This document shows positions 24,913 to 33,222 of a DNA stretch of 64,000 nucleotides, in pieces. Each line of letters opens with the position of its first letter. Positions within the stretch are counted from its first letter, which is position 1. Under the pieces are notes generated by a model. That model worked only from the letters and a program-made list of their open reading frames with translations, had not been told where the DNA came from and searched no databases. The stretch spans positions 117,684-181,683 of the forward strand of contig JAJQGB010000016.1 of the NCBI GenBank assembly GCA_021200775.1. The letters are read 5' to 3'. The stretch comes from Oscillospiraceae bacterium (GTDB lineage: Bacteria; Bacillota; Clostridia; Oscillospirales; Ruminococcaceae). The position numbers and the translations under genes are program-made.

Positions 24913-25872
24913 ATGTCTTATCAAGCTATTGCAGATAAAATTTATAATCTCGGAATCCTCCCCGTAATCGCCATCGAGGATGCCGACAAGGCTGTTCCTC
25001 TGGCAAAGGCTCTTTGCGACGGTGGTCTTCCTGCGGCTGAAATCACTTTCAGAACAGCATGTGCCAAGGAAGCCATCATGAGAATAAGAAAAGAATTGCC
25101 TGAAATGCTCGTAGGAGCGGGAACAGTTCTTACCAAAGAGCAGGTTGACGACGCTCTCGAAGCAGGAGTCGAGTTCATCGTAACTCCCGGCTTCAACCCG
25201 GAAATCGTCAAGTATGCACTTTCAAAGGGCGCAGTGATTATGCCTGGAACCGCAACTCCCGGCGAAATGGAGCAGGCTATGAGCATGGGTCTCGATATCG
25301 TCAAGTTCTTCCCGGCTGAGCAGAACGGCGGTGTCGCCAAATTAAAGGCTGTAGCGGCACCCTATCAGAAATTAAGATTTATCCCCACCGGCGGAGTAAA
25401 TGCCACAAACCTTGTCGACTATATCAAGTTCAACAAGATAATCGCCTGCGGCGGCACATGGATGGTGAAGAAGGACTTAATCGACGCCGGAAACTGGGCT
25501 GAAATCACTCGCCTTACAAAAGAAGCCGTCCACGCAATGCTCGGTCTCGAATTTGCCCACATGGGAATCAACTGCGACGCTCCCGAGGAAGCACTAAAGG
25601 CGGCAAAGCTTCTTGAAACGATGTTCGGCTTTGGCTATAACGATGGCAATTCTTCCGTCTTCACAGCAGACAAGAAGATTGAAATCTGCAAGACCCCGAA
25701 GCCCGGCAAGTATGGTCACATCGCAATCGCAACCAACTCGACTGCCCGTGCCGTTGCCTACTTCAAGTCACAGGGCTATGAGTTCGCAGACGAGTCCACA
25801 ATCCCGACTGGTGCCGTCTACTTCAAGGACGAATTCATGGGCTTTGCAATTCATCTCGTACAGAAAAAGTAA
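24913..25872 (+). CDS. kdgA: KDPG/KHG aldolase fused to a VOC-type domain
   Basis: A 319-residue protein, about 100 residues longer than the usual aldolase. Residues 1-210 are the class I aldolase: LPVIAIEDAD, AAEITFRT (with the catalytic Glu), VGAGTVLT, FIVTPGFNPE, and DIVKFFPAE, whose Lys is the Schiff-base residue. Residues about 213-319 (HMGINCDAPEEALKAAKLLE..., later GHIAIATNS and GFAIHLVQ) look like a glyoxalase/VOC fold unit of unknown role. It cleaves KDPG to pyruvate and glyceraldehyde 3-phosphate. It is co-transcribed with kdgK 17 bp downstream. Confidence 0.92.
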   Translation: MSYQAIADKIYNLGILPVIAIEDADKAVPLAKALCDGGLPAAEITFRTACAKEAIMRIRKELPEMLVGAGTVLTKEQVDDALEAGVEFIVTPGFNPEIVKYALSKGAVIMPGTATPGEMEQAMSMGLDIVKFFPAEQNGGVAKLKAVAAPYQKLRFIPTGGVNATNLVDYIKFNKIIACGGTWMVKKDLIDAGNWAEITRLTKEAVHAMLGLEFAHMGINCDAPEEALKAAKLLETMFGFGYNDGNSSVFTADKKIEICKTPKPGKYGHIAIATNSTARAVAYFKSQGYEFADESTIPTGAVYFKDEFMGFAIHLVQKK

Positions 25873-25889
25873 TATAGGAGGACACAGTA

Positions 25890-26915
25890 ATGGGAAATAA
25901 AGCGGTAACCTTCGGCGAAATAATGCTAAGACTCAACCCGGAGGGATATTTAAGATTTTTGCAGGCTAACACTTACGAAGCAACCTTCGGCGGCGGAGAA
26001 GCAAACGTAGCGGTATCTCTTGCCAACTACGGAGTTGACGCTTCGTTCGTAACCAAGCTCCCGAAGCATGAAATAGGTCAGGCGGCAGTCAACGAACTTC
26101 GTCGTTATGGCGTCGATACAAGCGACATCATCAGAGGCGGCGACAGAGTCGGAATCTACTTTGCCGAGAAAGGCGCTTCTCAGAGACCTTCAAAGGTAAT
26201 CTATGACAGAGCCTACAGTGCGATTTCTCTTGCAAAGAGGGAAGAGTTCGACTGGGACAAGATTTTTGACGGCGCCAAGTGGTTCCACTTCACCGGCATC
26301 ACTCCGGCTCTCGGCGGCGAGCTCCCGGAAATCTGTTTAGACGCTGTCAAGGCGGCTCACGCTAAGGGTGTAACGGTAAGCTGTGACCTGAACTACAGAA
26401 AGAAGCTCTGGACAAGAGACGAGGCACGTGAGTGCATGTCAAAGATTGTTCCTTACGTCGACGTCTGCATCTCTAACGAGGAGGACGCAAAGGACGTCTT
26501 CGGAATCGAAGCCGAGAACACCGACATCGACTCCGGCAAGCTCAATCACGAGGGCTACATCAGCGTAGCTCGTCAGCTCCACGAAAGATTCGGTTGCAGT
26601 CATGTTGCAATCACTCTTCGCTCCTCAATCTCCGCTAACGACAACGACTGGGCAGGTATGCTCTACACAGGCGACAACGCCTACTTCTCTAAGCAGTACC
26701 ACATGCACATCGTCGACCGTGTCGGCGGTGGCGACAGCTTCGGTGGCGGACTCATCTATTCACTCATGAATGATTACGAGCCCCAGAAGGCAATCGACTT
26801 CGCAGTCGCGGCTTCCTGCCTGAAGCACTCCATCGAGCACGACTTCAACCTCTGCTCAGTTGCAGAAGTAGAGTCGCTCGCCGGCGGCAACGCATCAGGA
26901 AGAGTTCAGAGATAA
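25890..26915 (+). CDS. kdgK: 2-keto-3-deoxygluconate kinase (PfkB family)
   Basis: A 341-residue ribokinase-family enzyme phosphorylating KDG to KDPG with ATP. It starts AVTFGEIMLRLNP, has the FGGGEANVAVSLA sugar-binding motif, and ends with VDRVGGGDSFGGG, where GGGD takes the place of the family's GAGD and carries the catalytic Asp. AGGAGG lies ahead of the ATG. With uxuB, uxuA and kdgA it completes fructuronate to pyruvate plus triose phosphate. An intrinsic terminator follows. Confidence 0.93.
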   Translation: MGNKAVTFGEIMLRLNPEGYLRFLQANTYEATFGGGEANVAVSLANYGVDASFVTKLPKHEIGQAAVNELRRYGVDTSDIIRGGDRVGIYFAEKGASQRPSKVIYDRAYSAISLAKREEFDWDKIFDGAKWFHFTGITPALGGELPEICLDAVKAAHAKGVTVSCDLNYRKKLWTRDEARECMSKIVPYVDVCISNEEDAKDVFGIEAENTDIDSGKLNHEGYISVARQLHERFGCSHVAITLRSSISANDNDWAGMLYTGDNAYFSKQYHMHIVDRVGGGDSFGGGLIYSLMNDYEPQKAIDFAVAASCLKHSIEHDFNLCSVAEVESLAGGNASGRVQR

Positions 26916-26932
26916 TTATTTCTGCTTTAACG

Positions 26933-26973
26933 AAAAGCTCGGACAAGGTTACTCGCCTTGCCCGGGCTTTTTT
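26933..26973 (+). terminator. Terminator of kdgA-kdgK
   Basis: AAGCTCGG-a-CAAGG and CCTTG-c-CCGGGCTT pair around a 6-base loop and run into TTTTTT. Confidence 0.88.
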
Positions 26974-27011
26974 GGATTTACTATGGAGGATGATTGACTT
27001 TTTATATGGCA

Positions 27012-27093
27012 AAACCCGCCGGATGAACACAAAACAGGAAGTGAGGGTGAAACGCTTAGTGGAGAATGTGAGGAATGTCCATCCGGACGGGTT
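27012..27093 (-). terminator. Long-loop hairpin after the Cthe_2159-type gene
   Basis: AACCCG-CCGGATG near 27013-27025 pairs with CATCCGG-a-CGGGTT (27080-27093), a 13-bp stem with one bulge and a loop of about 54 bases. On the minus strand the last arm ends GGGTTTT. It may be the terminator of the operon to its right, or a small structured RNA. Confidence 0.45.
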
Positions 27094-27143
27094 ATACCCG
27101 AAATTAAGTTGTTGCGCTGTTGCGCATTGTATGGAGCGTGGCG

Positions 27144-29408
27144 TCAGCGTGAACCGCCTCGTCCGCCGCCTCCCATGTCGCCGCCTTGATTGCCACCCAT
27201 GTCGCCAATACCCATGTCTCCGCCCATATCGCCGGAGCCGTCAGGTGCTGTCATGCCGCCTGAGTTGTCATCAAAGCCGCCCATGTCCATTTTTCCGCCG
27301 CTTATGTTGCCTCCGCCAATTCCACCCATACCGGTGGTTTCGCTGTAGATAAGGCTGGAAAGGGTAACTGATGTGCTGTTGCTGCCGTAGGTGACAGTAT
27401 ATGTCGAGCCGGTAGTGAGGGAAGGACAGCTGATTAAGATACATGAGTAAGAAGAACTGCATGTGTATGAAACAAGCACGTTACCGCTTGAATCTTTAAG
27501 AGTAATTGTGTCGCCGGAAGAACCGCTTGCCGAGAGAAGCATTGCTCCCTGAGTCGAGCTGTTGGAGAAGTTCTCCTGCATTCCGGAAGCGCCGACTGCA
27601 ATGAGTGTTCCACCGGTGATAGTGCCCGAAGCCTCCCAGTCGACCGGAGCGTCAGCAGAGGTTGTAGGACCTGAGACATATAGCTCGCCGCCGGACATTG
27701 TGAACGTACCGTTCGAGTCGATTCCGTCGCCGCTTGCCTTGACATAGGTGACTCCGCCGGAAATCGTAATGCTTGAAGACGAACTGCCCGATGAGAAGGA
27801 GTCTCCGCCGAAGCCTCCAAAGCCTCCGAAGCCGCTTGAATCTCCGCCGCCAGCGGCATTGATGCCGTCGTCGCTGGCAACCAAATCTATATTGCCGCCC
27901 GAGATAACGACTGTCTCACCCTCCAAGCCTTCATAGCTCTGGGTGATGGTGATGGTTCCGCCGGTAATTTCGAGTGCTTCGTCAGCGTGCATACCGTCGT
28001 CACCGGTTGCGATGTTGAATGTGCCGCCCGAGACTGTGACGTCGCCGTTCGAGTGAACTCCGTCGTCCTCAGAATCTATGGTGAAGCTACCTCCGGAGAT
28101 GGCGACACTGGTTCCGCCCTTCAAGCCCTTGGTGCTTGTGGAATCGTCAGAAGTTGACGAACCGCCCCAATTATCCCAGCTGAAGGCTCCGCCGGAGGTG
28201 TAGGAAGTCGAAACTTCTCCTGCACCGTCAGCAGTGGTGATGTCAAAATCTCCGTCCTCAATCTGCAAGTAAGTTGCCGCACTGATTCCGTCGCCGTCGG
28301 CGGTGATGTTGAACGTGCCGCCCGAAATATAGACGAATCCGATTGAAGTGTCGGTGGAATCCTCAGCGTGAATACCATCCTGAGTGGATGAAACAGTGAA
28401 ACTGCCGTCTGCGATTCTTACGCTCTCGCCGGATGAAATTCCGTGTCCACCGGCTGTTATCTCAATTGTCGCATCCATGACAATCGTCCGGACATCCGCC
28501 CTGATTCCATCATCGACAGAAACAATTGTGAAGTCTCCGCTGTTTATGGTGACGTTGCTCGAAGCACTTATTCCGTCGTCACCGGAGTCGATATCATAGG
28601 TTCCGCCAGCAATGTAGGTATATCCTAAAGACGTGTCGTCCGTATTTTCCGAGTGGATTCCGTCTTTGCCGGCTGATATTGTGAAGGTGCCGCCTGCAAT
28701 TTTGACGCAATCCTTGCCGCTCAGACCGTGGCTTGCCGCATTGATGACGTAGGTTCCGCTTGTGATTACCAAATCATCCTTCGAGACGATTCCGTGCCCG
28801 GCATTAGCATTTATCGTTAGGGTTCCGGCACCGTTGAGGGTTATGTCATCCTTTGAGTAGATAACCGCATCGATATTGTTATCATCAATCGCAACATAGC
28901 TTCCGCCGTTTGTAAGGGTGTTTGAAGTCCCTGAAGCGGTCGTAATGAACACTTTGTCGGCGTTAAGGACGTACAGCGCCGCCGAGGTTTCGCTTGTAAC
29001 CGAAGCGCCGTCAAGGACAATCTGAATCTTGTCCGAGCTGTCTGCGTCGACGATAATCATACCGTCCGAGAGAGTTCCCGAAATTATATAGGTTCCTTCG
29101 TCGGTGATGGTAACCGTGCTTCCGTCAATCGTGACAGAGGACGAAGAACATTCTGCTGAGGTTCCGGTTAAGGTTATAGCGACGCTCGAATCCTCATCGT
29201 AGCCGATTTCATAGTCCCTGTCGGTGAACATTTCGTCGGTGTCGGTACCGGTCGAATCTGCTCCATCAAACATCTCATCCGGGTCGACCTCAACAACAAT
29301 TGCGTCGGCTTCGGCTTCACTTTCAGGAAGCGAACACCCTGTAAAGCATGTAATGAACAGAGCCGCCGACATGATAAGCGACAAAATTCTTTTTGTACTG
29401 TGATTCAT
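27144..29408 (-). CDS. Cthe_2159-type carbohydrate-binding lipoprotein
   Basis: A 754-residue exported lipoprotein (lipobox FTGC, Cys25). From about residue 75 to 600 it is built of repeated parallel beta-helix turns such as SGGTFNIT-ADGDGISA, AGGTYDID-SGDDGISA and SGGSFTID-SEDDGVHS. The DGI(H/S)-type Asp-Gly corners recur about every 20-25 residues. This is the PF14262 (DUF4353) pattern. The founding protein from Clostridium thermocellum binds polygalacturonate and calcium; that is family knowledge. The last 80 residues are Met/Gly/Asp-rich low complexity. It is the last gene of an operon with DUF4956 and VTC proteins. GGAG is 10 bases before the ATG. Confidence 0.85.
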   Translation of the reverse strand: MNHSTKRILSLIMSAALFITCFTGCSLPESEAEADAIVVEVDPDEMFDGADSTGTDTDEMFTDRDYEIGYDEDSSVAITLTGTSAECSSSSVTIDGSTVTITDEGTYIISGTLSDGMIIVDADSSDKIQIVLDGASVTSETSAALYVLNADKVFITTASGTSNTLTNGGSYVAIDDNNIDAVIYSKDDITLNGAGTLTINANAGHGIVSKDDLVITSGTYVINAASHGLSGKDCVKIAGGTFTISAGKDGIHSENTDDTSLGYTYIAGGTYDIDSGDDGISASSNVTINSGDFTIVSVDDGIRADVRTIVMDATIEITAGGHGISSGESVRIADGSFTVSSTQDGIHAEDSTDTSIGFVYISGGTFNITADGDGISAATYLQIEDGDFDITTADGAGEVSTSYTSGGAFSWDNWGGSSTSDDSTSTKGLKGGTSVAISGGSFTIDSEDDGVHSNGDVTVSGGTFNIATGDDGMHADEALEITGGTITITQSYEGLEGETVVISGGNIDLVASDDGINAAGGGDSSGFGGFGGFGGDSFSSGSSSSSITISGGVTYVKASGDGIDSNGTFTMSGGELYVSGPTTSADAPVDWEASGTITGGTLIAVGASGMQENFSNSSTQGAMLLSASGSSGDTITLKDSSGNVLVSYTCSSSYSCILISCPSLTTGSTYTVTYGSNSTSVTLSSLIYSETTGMGGIGGGNISGGKMDMGGFDDNSGGMTAPDGSGDMGGDMGIGDMGGNQGGDMGGGGRGGSR

Positions 29409-29461
29409 ATTTCTTATTCTCCTACAAAGCTCAGCTTAAAAGCTCAGCCTTTATGCTGTAA

Positions 29462-30157
29462 CTATAGCTCCGCAACCTGATTCTCCTGCTTGGATATGGA
29501 GATTTCAAGATTTCCGTTGCGGCAACGAAGCTGGTCGATAAATTCCTTTTCCTTTTCCGGGTCTCTCAAAACAAGGTCGTAAGTAAGACGGTAAAGGCTT
29601 CCCATGTTTGTGGTCTTGACGTGGGTAAGCTCATATTCCGAGGTGTATTCCTTCAGAAGGTCGTCGAACACTCCGGTGTAGTCGAGGTCCTCAGGAATCG
29701 TGATGTGGAGCGTCTTGTATTTCTGTCCTCTTTTTCTGACGCCGAAGTCAAGAGTCGAGTAGAGCATACTGACAGCCCCGAAGATAATCGCACACAGGAA
29801 TCCGAATCCTATGTATCCCATTCCGACGACAAGTCCTGTGCCCATCGCAAGAAAGATAGCGAGTATTTCTTTCGCAGTTCCAGCCGCAGAACGGAATCTT
29901 ACCAAACTGAAAGCTCCCGCAACAGCAACTGCTGTTCCGATATTTCCGTTTACCATCATAATAACAACGCACACAACCGCCGGCAAAAGTGCGATTGTTG
30001 CGACAAAGCTGCGGGAGTATCTGGTCTTGTACATGTAACATAACGCCAGAATCAGTCCTATCACGAGTGCGGACACCACACAGGTTAAAAAGTCGGAAAC
30101 TGTGATTGTTGAAACGGTGTCTGAATCGAAAATACCTTTGAAAAGATTGTTAAGCAT
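29462..30157 (-). CDS. DUF4956 membrane protein
   Basis: A 231-residue protein with about four membrane helices in the first 140 residues (including SALVIGLILALCYMY, FVATIALLPAVVCVVIMM, AIFLAMGTGLVVGMGYIGFGF) and a soluble C-terminal alpha/beta domain resembling an ACT/ferredoxin-like fold (YKTLHITIPEDLDY..., LTYDLVLRD). The SLVRFRSAAGTAKEI loop between helices is the family signature. DUF4956 genes commonly stand beside VTC and CotH genes, but the activity is unknown. The start overlaps the VTC stop by 8 bases, so translation is coupled. GGAGG stands 8 bases upstream. Confidence 0.87.
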   Translation of the reverse strand: MLNNLFKGIFDSDTVSTITVSDFLTCVVSALVIGLILALCYMYKTRYSRSFVATIALLPAVVCVVIMMVNGNIGTAVAVAGAFSLVRFRSAAGTAKEILAIFLAMGTGLVVGMGYIGFGFLCAIIFGAVSMLYSTLDFGVRKRGQKYKTLHITIPEDLDYTGVFDDLLKEYTSEYELTHVKTTNMGSLYRLTYDLVLRDPEKEKEFIDQLRCRNGNLEISISKQENQVAEL

Positions 30158-30902
30158 AAAGACGTCCTCCGGTTGTTACTTGAATTTTAGGTGCGTGATT
30201 GTCGAGCGTGTGCTCCTCAAACATTTTCTGATAGGCTGTGCCGTACTTTGAGAAGGAAGTTTTGAATATTCCGAGCCTGTTGAGCTCGTGACTCATCCAG
30301 AGCGGATATCCTCCCGAGGTTTTGATTTCCATGAGGGTTTTCCCTTCAGGCAGAATCGAAAGCCCATAGGCGTCGCTTCCCAAAGAGAAATCATCCTGCC
30401 GGCAAAGGATATTCTCGTCGAAAGTGACTCTGAAATCGGAGCCGTCGTCCGAATAGAAGGCTTCACGTTCATATGAGATGAACATTGCCGGCTTTAAATT
30501 GCCGTAGTAGTTTCTGAAATATTCAATCTCGTTCGCAATCTGCGAGTGAACGGGAAGGGAAATGCCATGTAGCAGGCAAAGAGTCGCTTCTCCGGCTGGA
30601 AGTTCAAGCCTTCTCTTGTAGACTACCGACTTGTACTTTTTCTTGAGTTCCACAAACGCAGGGTCCTCGGGACCAGCCTTGCGATAGCAACGTAGCCTCA
30701 GCTTCTCTTTGTAGGTCGGGCTTTCGAGCGAGTGCCTTATCAGGCGGTAATTGTCTGTATCAAAATATATATTTCTTATAGTCGTTCTTCCGTACTTGTC
30801 GAGCTCCATGTAGGGTCGCATAGCTTCGAGCATTGCGTATTTCTGGGCACGTGTGAGCATGTACTTGACTTCATATCGTTTGAATGTTGCCTGATAGTCC
30901 AT
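30150..30902 (-). CDS. VTC-domain (polyphosphate polymerase-like) protein
   Basis: A 250-residue VTC domain protein. The tunnel residues known from yeast Vtc4 have counterparts here: R9 and K13 (RYEVKY), R69 and R71 (LRLRCYR), E85 and K87 (VELKKK), R146 (YEREAF), R158 (FRVTFD), E192 and K194 (MEIKTSG). The full basic lining suggests an active phosphotransferase or a polyphosphate-binding protein. There is no membrane span, so the DUF4956 partner may hold it at the membrane. GGAGG is 7 bases before the ATG. It is first in the operon, behind a cluster of response-regulator-like boxes. Confidence 0.87.
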   Translation of the reverse strand: MDYQATFKRYEVKYMLTRAQKYAMLEAMRPYMELDKYGRTTIRNIYFDTDNYRLIRHSLESPTYKEKLRLRCYRKAGPEDPAFVELKKKYKSVVYKRRLELPAGEATLCLLHGISLPVHSQIANEIEYFRNYYGNLKPAMFISYEREAFYSDDGSDFRVTFDENILCRQDDFSLGSDAYGLSILPEGKTLMEIKTSGGYPLWMSHELNRLGIFKTSFSKYGTAYQKMFEEHTLDNHAPKIQVTTGGRLYA

Positions 30903-31049
30903 CAGGTGTCCTCCTTTTTTAAAACTTAAGCTTGGTTTGTGCGATTGCTTCGGCTAAAAGTGGGGGCTCCCCAAGACAAATCCGCCGGTTGGTATTCCGA
31001 AAGGAGTTCAGAAAAAATAACGAACAGGACAGAGATGCCTTGAGGATTG

Positions 31050-31087
31050 CTTAAAGTATACTTTACATTCCTTAAATCTACCTTAAA
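31050..31087 (-). promoter_or_regulatory. Four-part response-regulator box upstream of the VTC operon
   Basis: On the plus strand CTTAAA-like half sites start at 31050, 31061 (CTTTAC), 31071 and 31082, spaced 11, 10 and 11 bases, that is one helical turn each. Read on the minus strand the right pair is TTTAAGGTAGATTTAAGG. The same 18-base pair with one change lies upstream of the response regulator gene. No certain -10 was fixed. The rest of the 30903-31113 gap shows nothing recognisable. Confidence 0.65.
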
Positions 31088-31113
31088 GTGTATGTGAAAA
31101 TAATGTTAAAGTT

Positions 31114-32400
31114 TCATGAAGGAAAAGTGATAGTGATTAAAAGCGATTTCTCGTCAGATGTCGCCGCCGAGATTTTGCCCTTGTGGGCGGTGACGATAGC
31201 CGCGGCAATCGAAAGCCCCAAGCCGTAACCGCCGGTCTGGGAGTTTCTGCTCTCATCCGTCCGGTAGAACCTGTCAAACAGGTGCGGCAGGCTGTCCTTC
31301 GACATATAAGGGCAGGTGTTGAACACCATAAGCCTTATAGTTCCTCTTTGCTGTTCAAGAGTGAGATTGATGGTTCCGTGCTCGTCCGAATACTTCATAG
31401 CATTGTCGAGAAGTACCCCGAGAAGCCTTCTGATTGACTTTTCGTCACCATGTAAGCTTATCATCGGCTGAATTGAGCCGGAAAGATTCTTTTCGTGAGT
31501 CTTTGCAAGCGAACGATACTCTTCGAGAACCTCCTCAACGACATCCGAAAGAGGGAAGTCGATCATCTGATACTGAGGCTCCGGCTCCTCCATCCTTGAA
31601 AGCATTATAAGGCTGTTCGTCATGTCTGTAAGCCTTGTTACCTGATTGCGGATGTCGGTTATCCATTCATTTTCGCCAATATCCATTTCAAGCACTTCAG
31701 CGTCCGCACCGATAACCGTCAGAGGAGTTTTCAAATCGTGCCCTGCGTCGGTGATGAATCTGCGCTGTTTCTCATAGTTTTCCCAGAACGGCTTGACAAT
31801 TCTTCCCGACAGGAAGATCAGAAGCACCAAAACCATCACAAGTCCGACTGCCGAAATGCCCAGACTAGCCGTTATAACAGTTCTGAATGTCGAGAGATTT
31901 CTCGCACAATCCAAAAATACAATCGTGGTTTCAATTTCGCCTTCGTAAACAAGATATCTGTAATCGTCGATAAAGCCTTTTGTCTTGTCTTTTGCAAGAA
32001 CCTTCTCGGCGTATTCGACGGCGGATGAGCTGTCAACAGCGGCAATCTTTCCCGTGTTCACAGAAACGAGATTTCCCGAGCGGATGTTGAAGGTGACGGT
32101 AAAGTATCTTGTTTCATATTCAAGCTCGGGCGATTCGAGAATGTCATTTTGGTGCCTTGAAGCACTGTTACCAGGAGCACCGATATTGTCGTCCCCGGGT
32201 ACTACGGAATCCGAAGGGAACTCGTCAATCTTTTCGGGGAAGCTTCCGCCGTTGTCCGCCAGGAGCGAAAGAACGGCATCTGCATCGTCTATGATTCCCT
32301 GATAGGTGGAAAAAGCGATAACTCCGACGACAACCGAAAGAACTATCAGAAGAGAAAGCATTGTCGCACCGATGAGCTTCAGCCTGAGATTGTTAATCAT
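31114..32400 (-). CDS. Sensor histidine kinase
   Basis: A 428-residue membrane kinase. TM1 lies at about residues 8-30 and TM2 at about 160-185, with an extracytoplasmic sensor of about 130 residues between them. Then comes the DHp helix FITDAGHDLKTPLTVIGAD with the phospho-accepting His, and the ATPase domain with LLDNAMKYSD (N box) and GGYGLGLSIAAAIV (G boxes). A HAMP domain is not obvious. Start ATG 32400 behind GGAGGAG; it overlaps the response regulator stop by 8 bases. It should phosphorylate the regulator next to it. The signal is unknown. Confidence 0.9.
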   Translation of the reverse strand: MINNLRLKLIGATMLSLLIVLSVVVGVIAFSTYQGIIDDADAVLSLLADNGGSFPEKIDEFPSDSVVPGDDNIGAPGNSASRHQNDILESPELEYETRYFTVTFNIRSGNLVSVNTGKIAAVDSSSAVEYAEKVLAKDKTKGFIDDYRYLVYEGEIETTIVFLDCARNLSTFRTVITASLGISAVGLVMVLVLLIFLSGRIVKPFWENYEKQRRFITDAGHDLKTPLTVIGADAEVLEMDIGENEWITDIRNQVTRLTDMTNSLIMLSRMEEPEPQYQMIDFPLSDVVEEVLEEYRSLAKTHEKNLSGSIQPMISLHGDEKSIRRLLGVLLDNAMKYSDEHGTINLTLEQQRGTIRLMVFNTCPYMSKDSLPHLFDRFYRTDESRNSQTGGYGLGLSIAAAIVTAHKGKISAATSDEKSLLITITFPS

Positions 32401-33073
32401 CCGGAATCTCCTCCAGTGCATAGCCGGCATTTCTGACAGCCTTAATCTGGATATTCGCCTTCAGGGCGTCGAGCTTTTTTCTGAGGTAGGAGATGTAAAC
32501 CCAGACGACATTAATCTCCGATTCGCTGTCATAGCCCCAGATTTTCTCCAAGAACCTTTCCGACGGAATGATGGTGCGTGGATTGCTCATAAGAAATTCG
32601 AGCATCTGAAACTCTTTGTTCGCAAGCCTTAGACTTCCCGAAGGAGTCGAAAGCTCGAAAGTCGCCCTGTCCAGAGTGACGTTTCCGAATTTAATCTGCG
32701 AACTCTGGTGCTGGGTAGAAGTCCTCGTCATCGCCCTGATTCTTGCAAGAAGCTCCTGCGAGTTAAAAGGCTTCGTCAGATAGTCATTAGCGCCAGAATC
32801 GAGCCCTGCAACCTTGTCGCTGACCTCCGAGCGGGCTGTCAGCATGAGAACGGGAACGGTGTTGCCCTTTTTCCTGATTTCTTTGAGAACGGTGAATCCG
32901 TCAACCTTCGGCATCATTATGTCGAGTATGACCCCGTCATAGTTGTCCGCTTCGAGATATGAAAGAGCTTCCTGCCCGTCATAGACGGCATCAACCGAGT
33001 AGTTGTTTCGTTCAAGTATTGCAACAAGCGCCTTCGACAGGGCTTTTTCATCCTCAGCCAGAAGAAGTCTCAT
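32393..33073 (-). CDS. OmpR/PhoB-family response regulator
   Basis: A 226-residue regulator. Receiver domain: LLLAEDEKAL (acidic pocket), GVILDIMMPKVDG (phospho-acceptor Asp about residue 51), LTARSE (Thr), TKPF (Lys). C-terminal winged helix: LANKEFQMLEFLMSNP and VWVYISYLRKKLDA. Start ATG 33073 behind GGGAGG; the open frame upstream covers the promoter. OmpR-type regulators bind tandem direct repeats about 11 bp apart, which is what is seen at 33122-33139 and 31050-31087. Confidence 0.92.
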   Translation of the reverse strand: MRLLLAEDEKALSKALVAILERNNYSVDAVYDGQEALSYLEADNYDGVILDIMMPKVDGFTVLKEIRKKGNTVPVLMLTARSEVSDKVAGLDSGANDYLTKPFNSQELLARIRAMTRTSTQHQSSQIKFGNVTLDRATFELSTPSGSLRLANKEFQMLEFLMSNPRTIIPSERFLEKIWGYDSESEINVVWVYISYLRKKLDALKANIQIKAVRNAGYALEEIPDD

Positions 33074-33103
33074 GCCTGGTCCTCCCTTTATGTTCGTATT
33101 TCT

Positions 33104-33139
33104 ATTATAATACAATTCCAACCTAAAATCTACCTTAAA
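33104..33139 (-). promoter_or_regulatory. Autoregulated-looking promoter of the two-component system
   Basis: TATAAT on the minus strand (33109-33104) is preceded by TTTAAGGTAGATTTTAGG (33139-33122), which covers the place of the -35. A regulator bound there would replace a poor -35. Seventeen of 18 bases match the box at 31070-31087. Confidence 0.65.
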
Positions 33140-33177
33140 TTTTGGTGAATGTTTAAAAAAACAGAGGAAAATTTAAA

Positions 33178-33204
33178 GACCGAAGCGGTTTTAGTGCTTC
33201 GGTC
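33178..33204 (-). terminator. Terminator after rqcP
   Basis: GACCGAAGC (33178-33186) and GCTTCGGTC (33196-33204) form a 9-bp stem; on the minus strand TTTAAATTTTCC follows. Confidence 0.8.
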
Positions 33205-33222
33205 CTTTGGTGTAAGGCTTTA

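Noticed and set aside
26975-27143. Small gene in the gap between kdgK and the Cthe_2159-type gene
   Set aside because: Open frames here run through the hairpin into the antisense of the lipoprotein tail and are Arg/Cys-rich low-complexity mirrors of its Gly/Met repeats.
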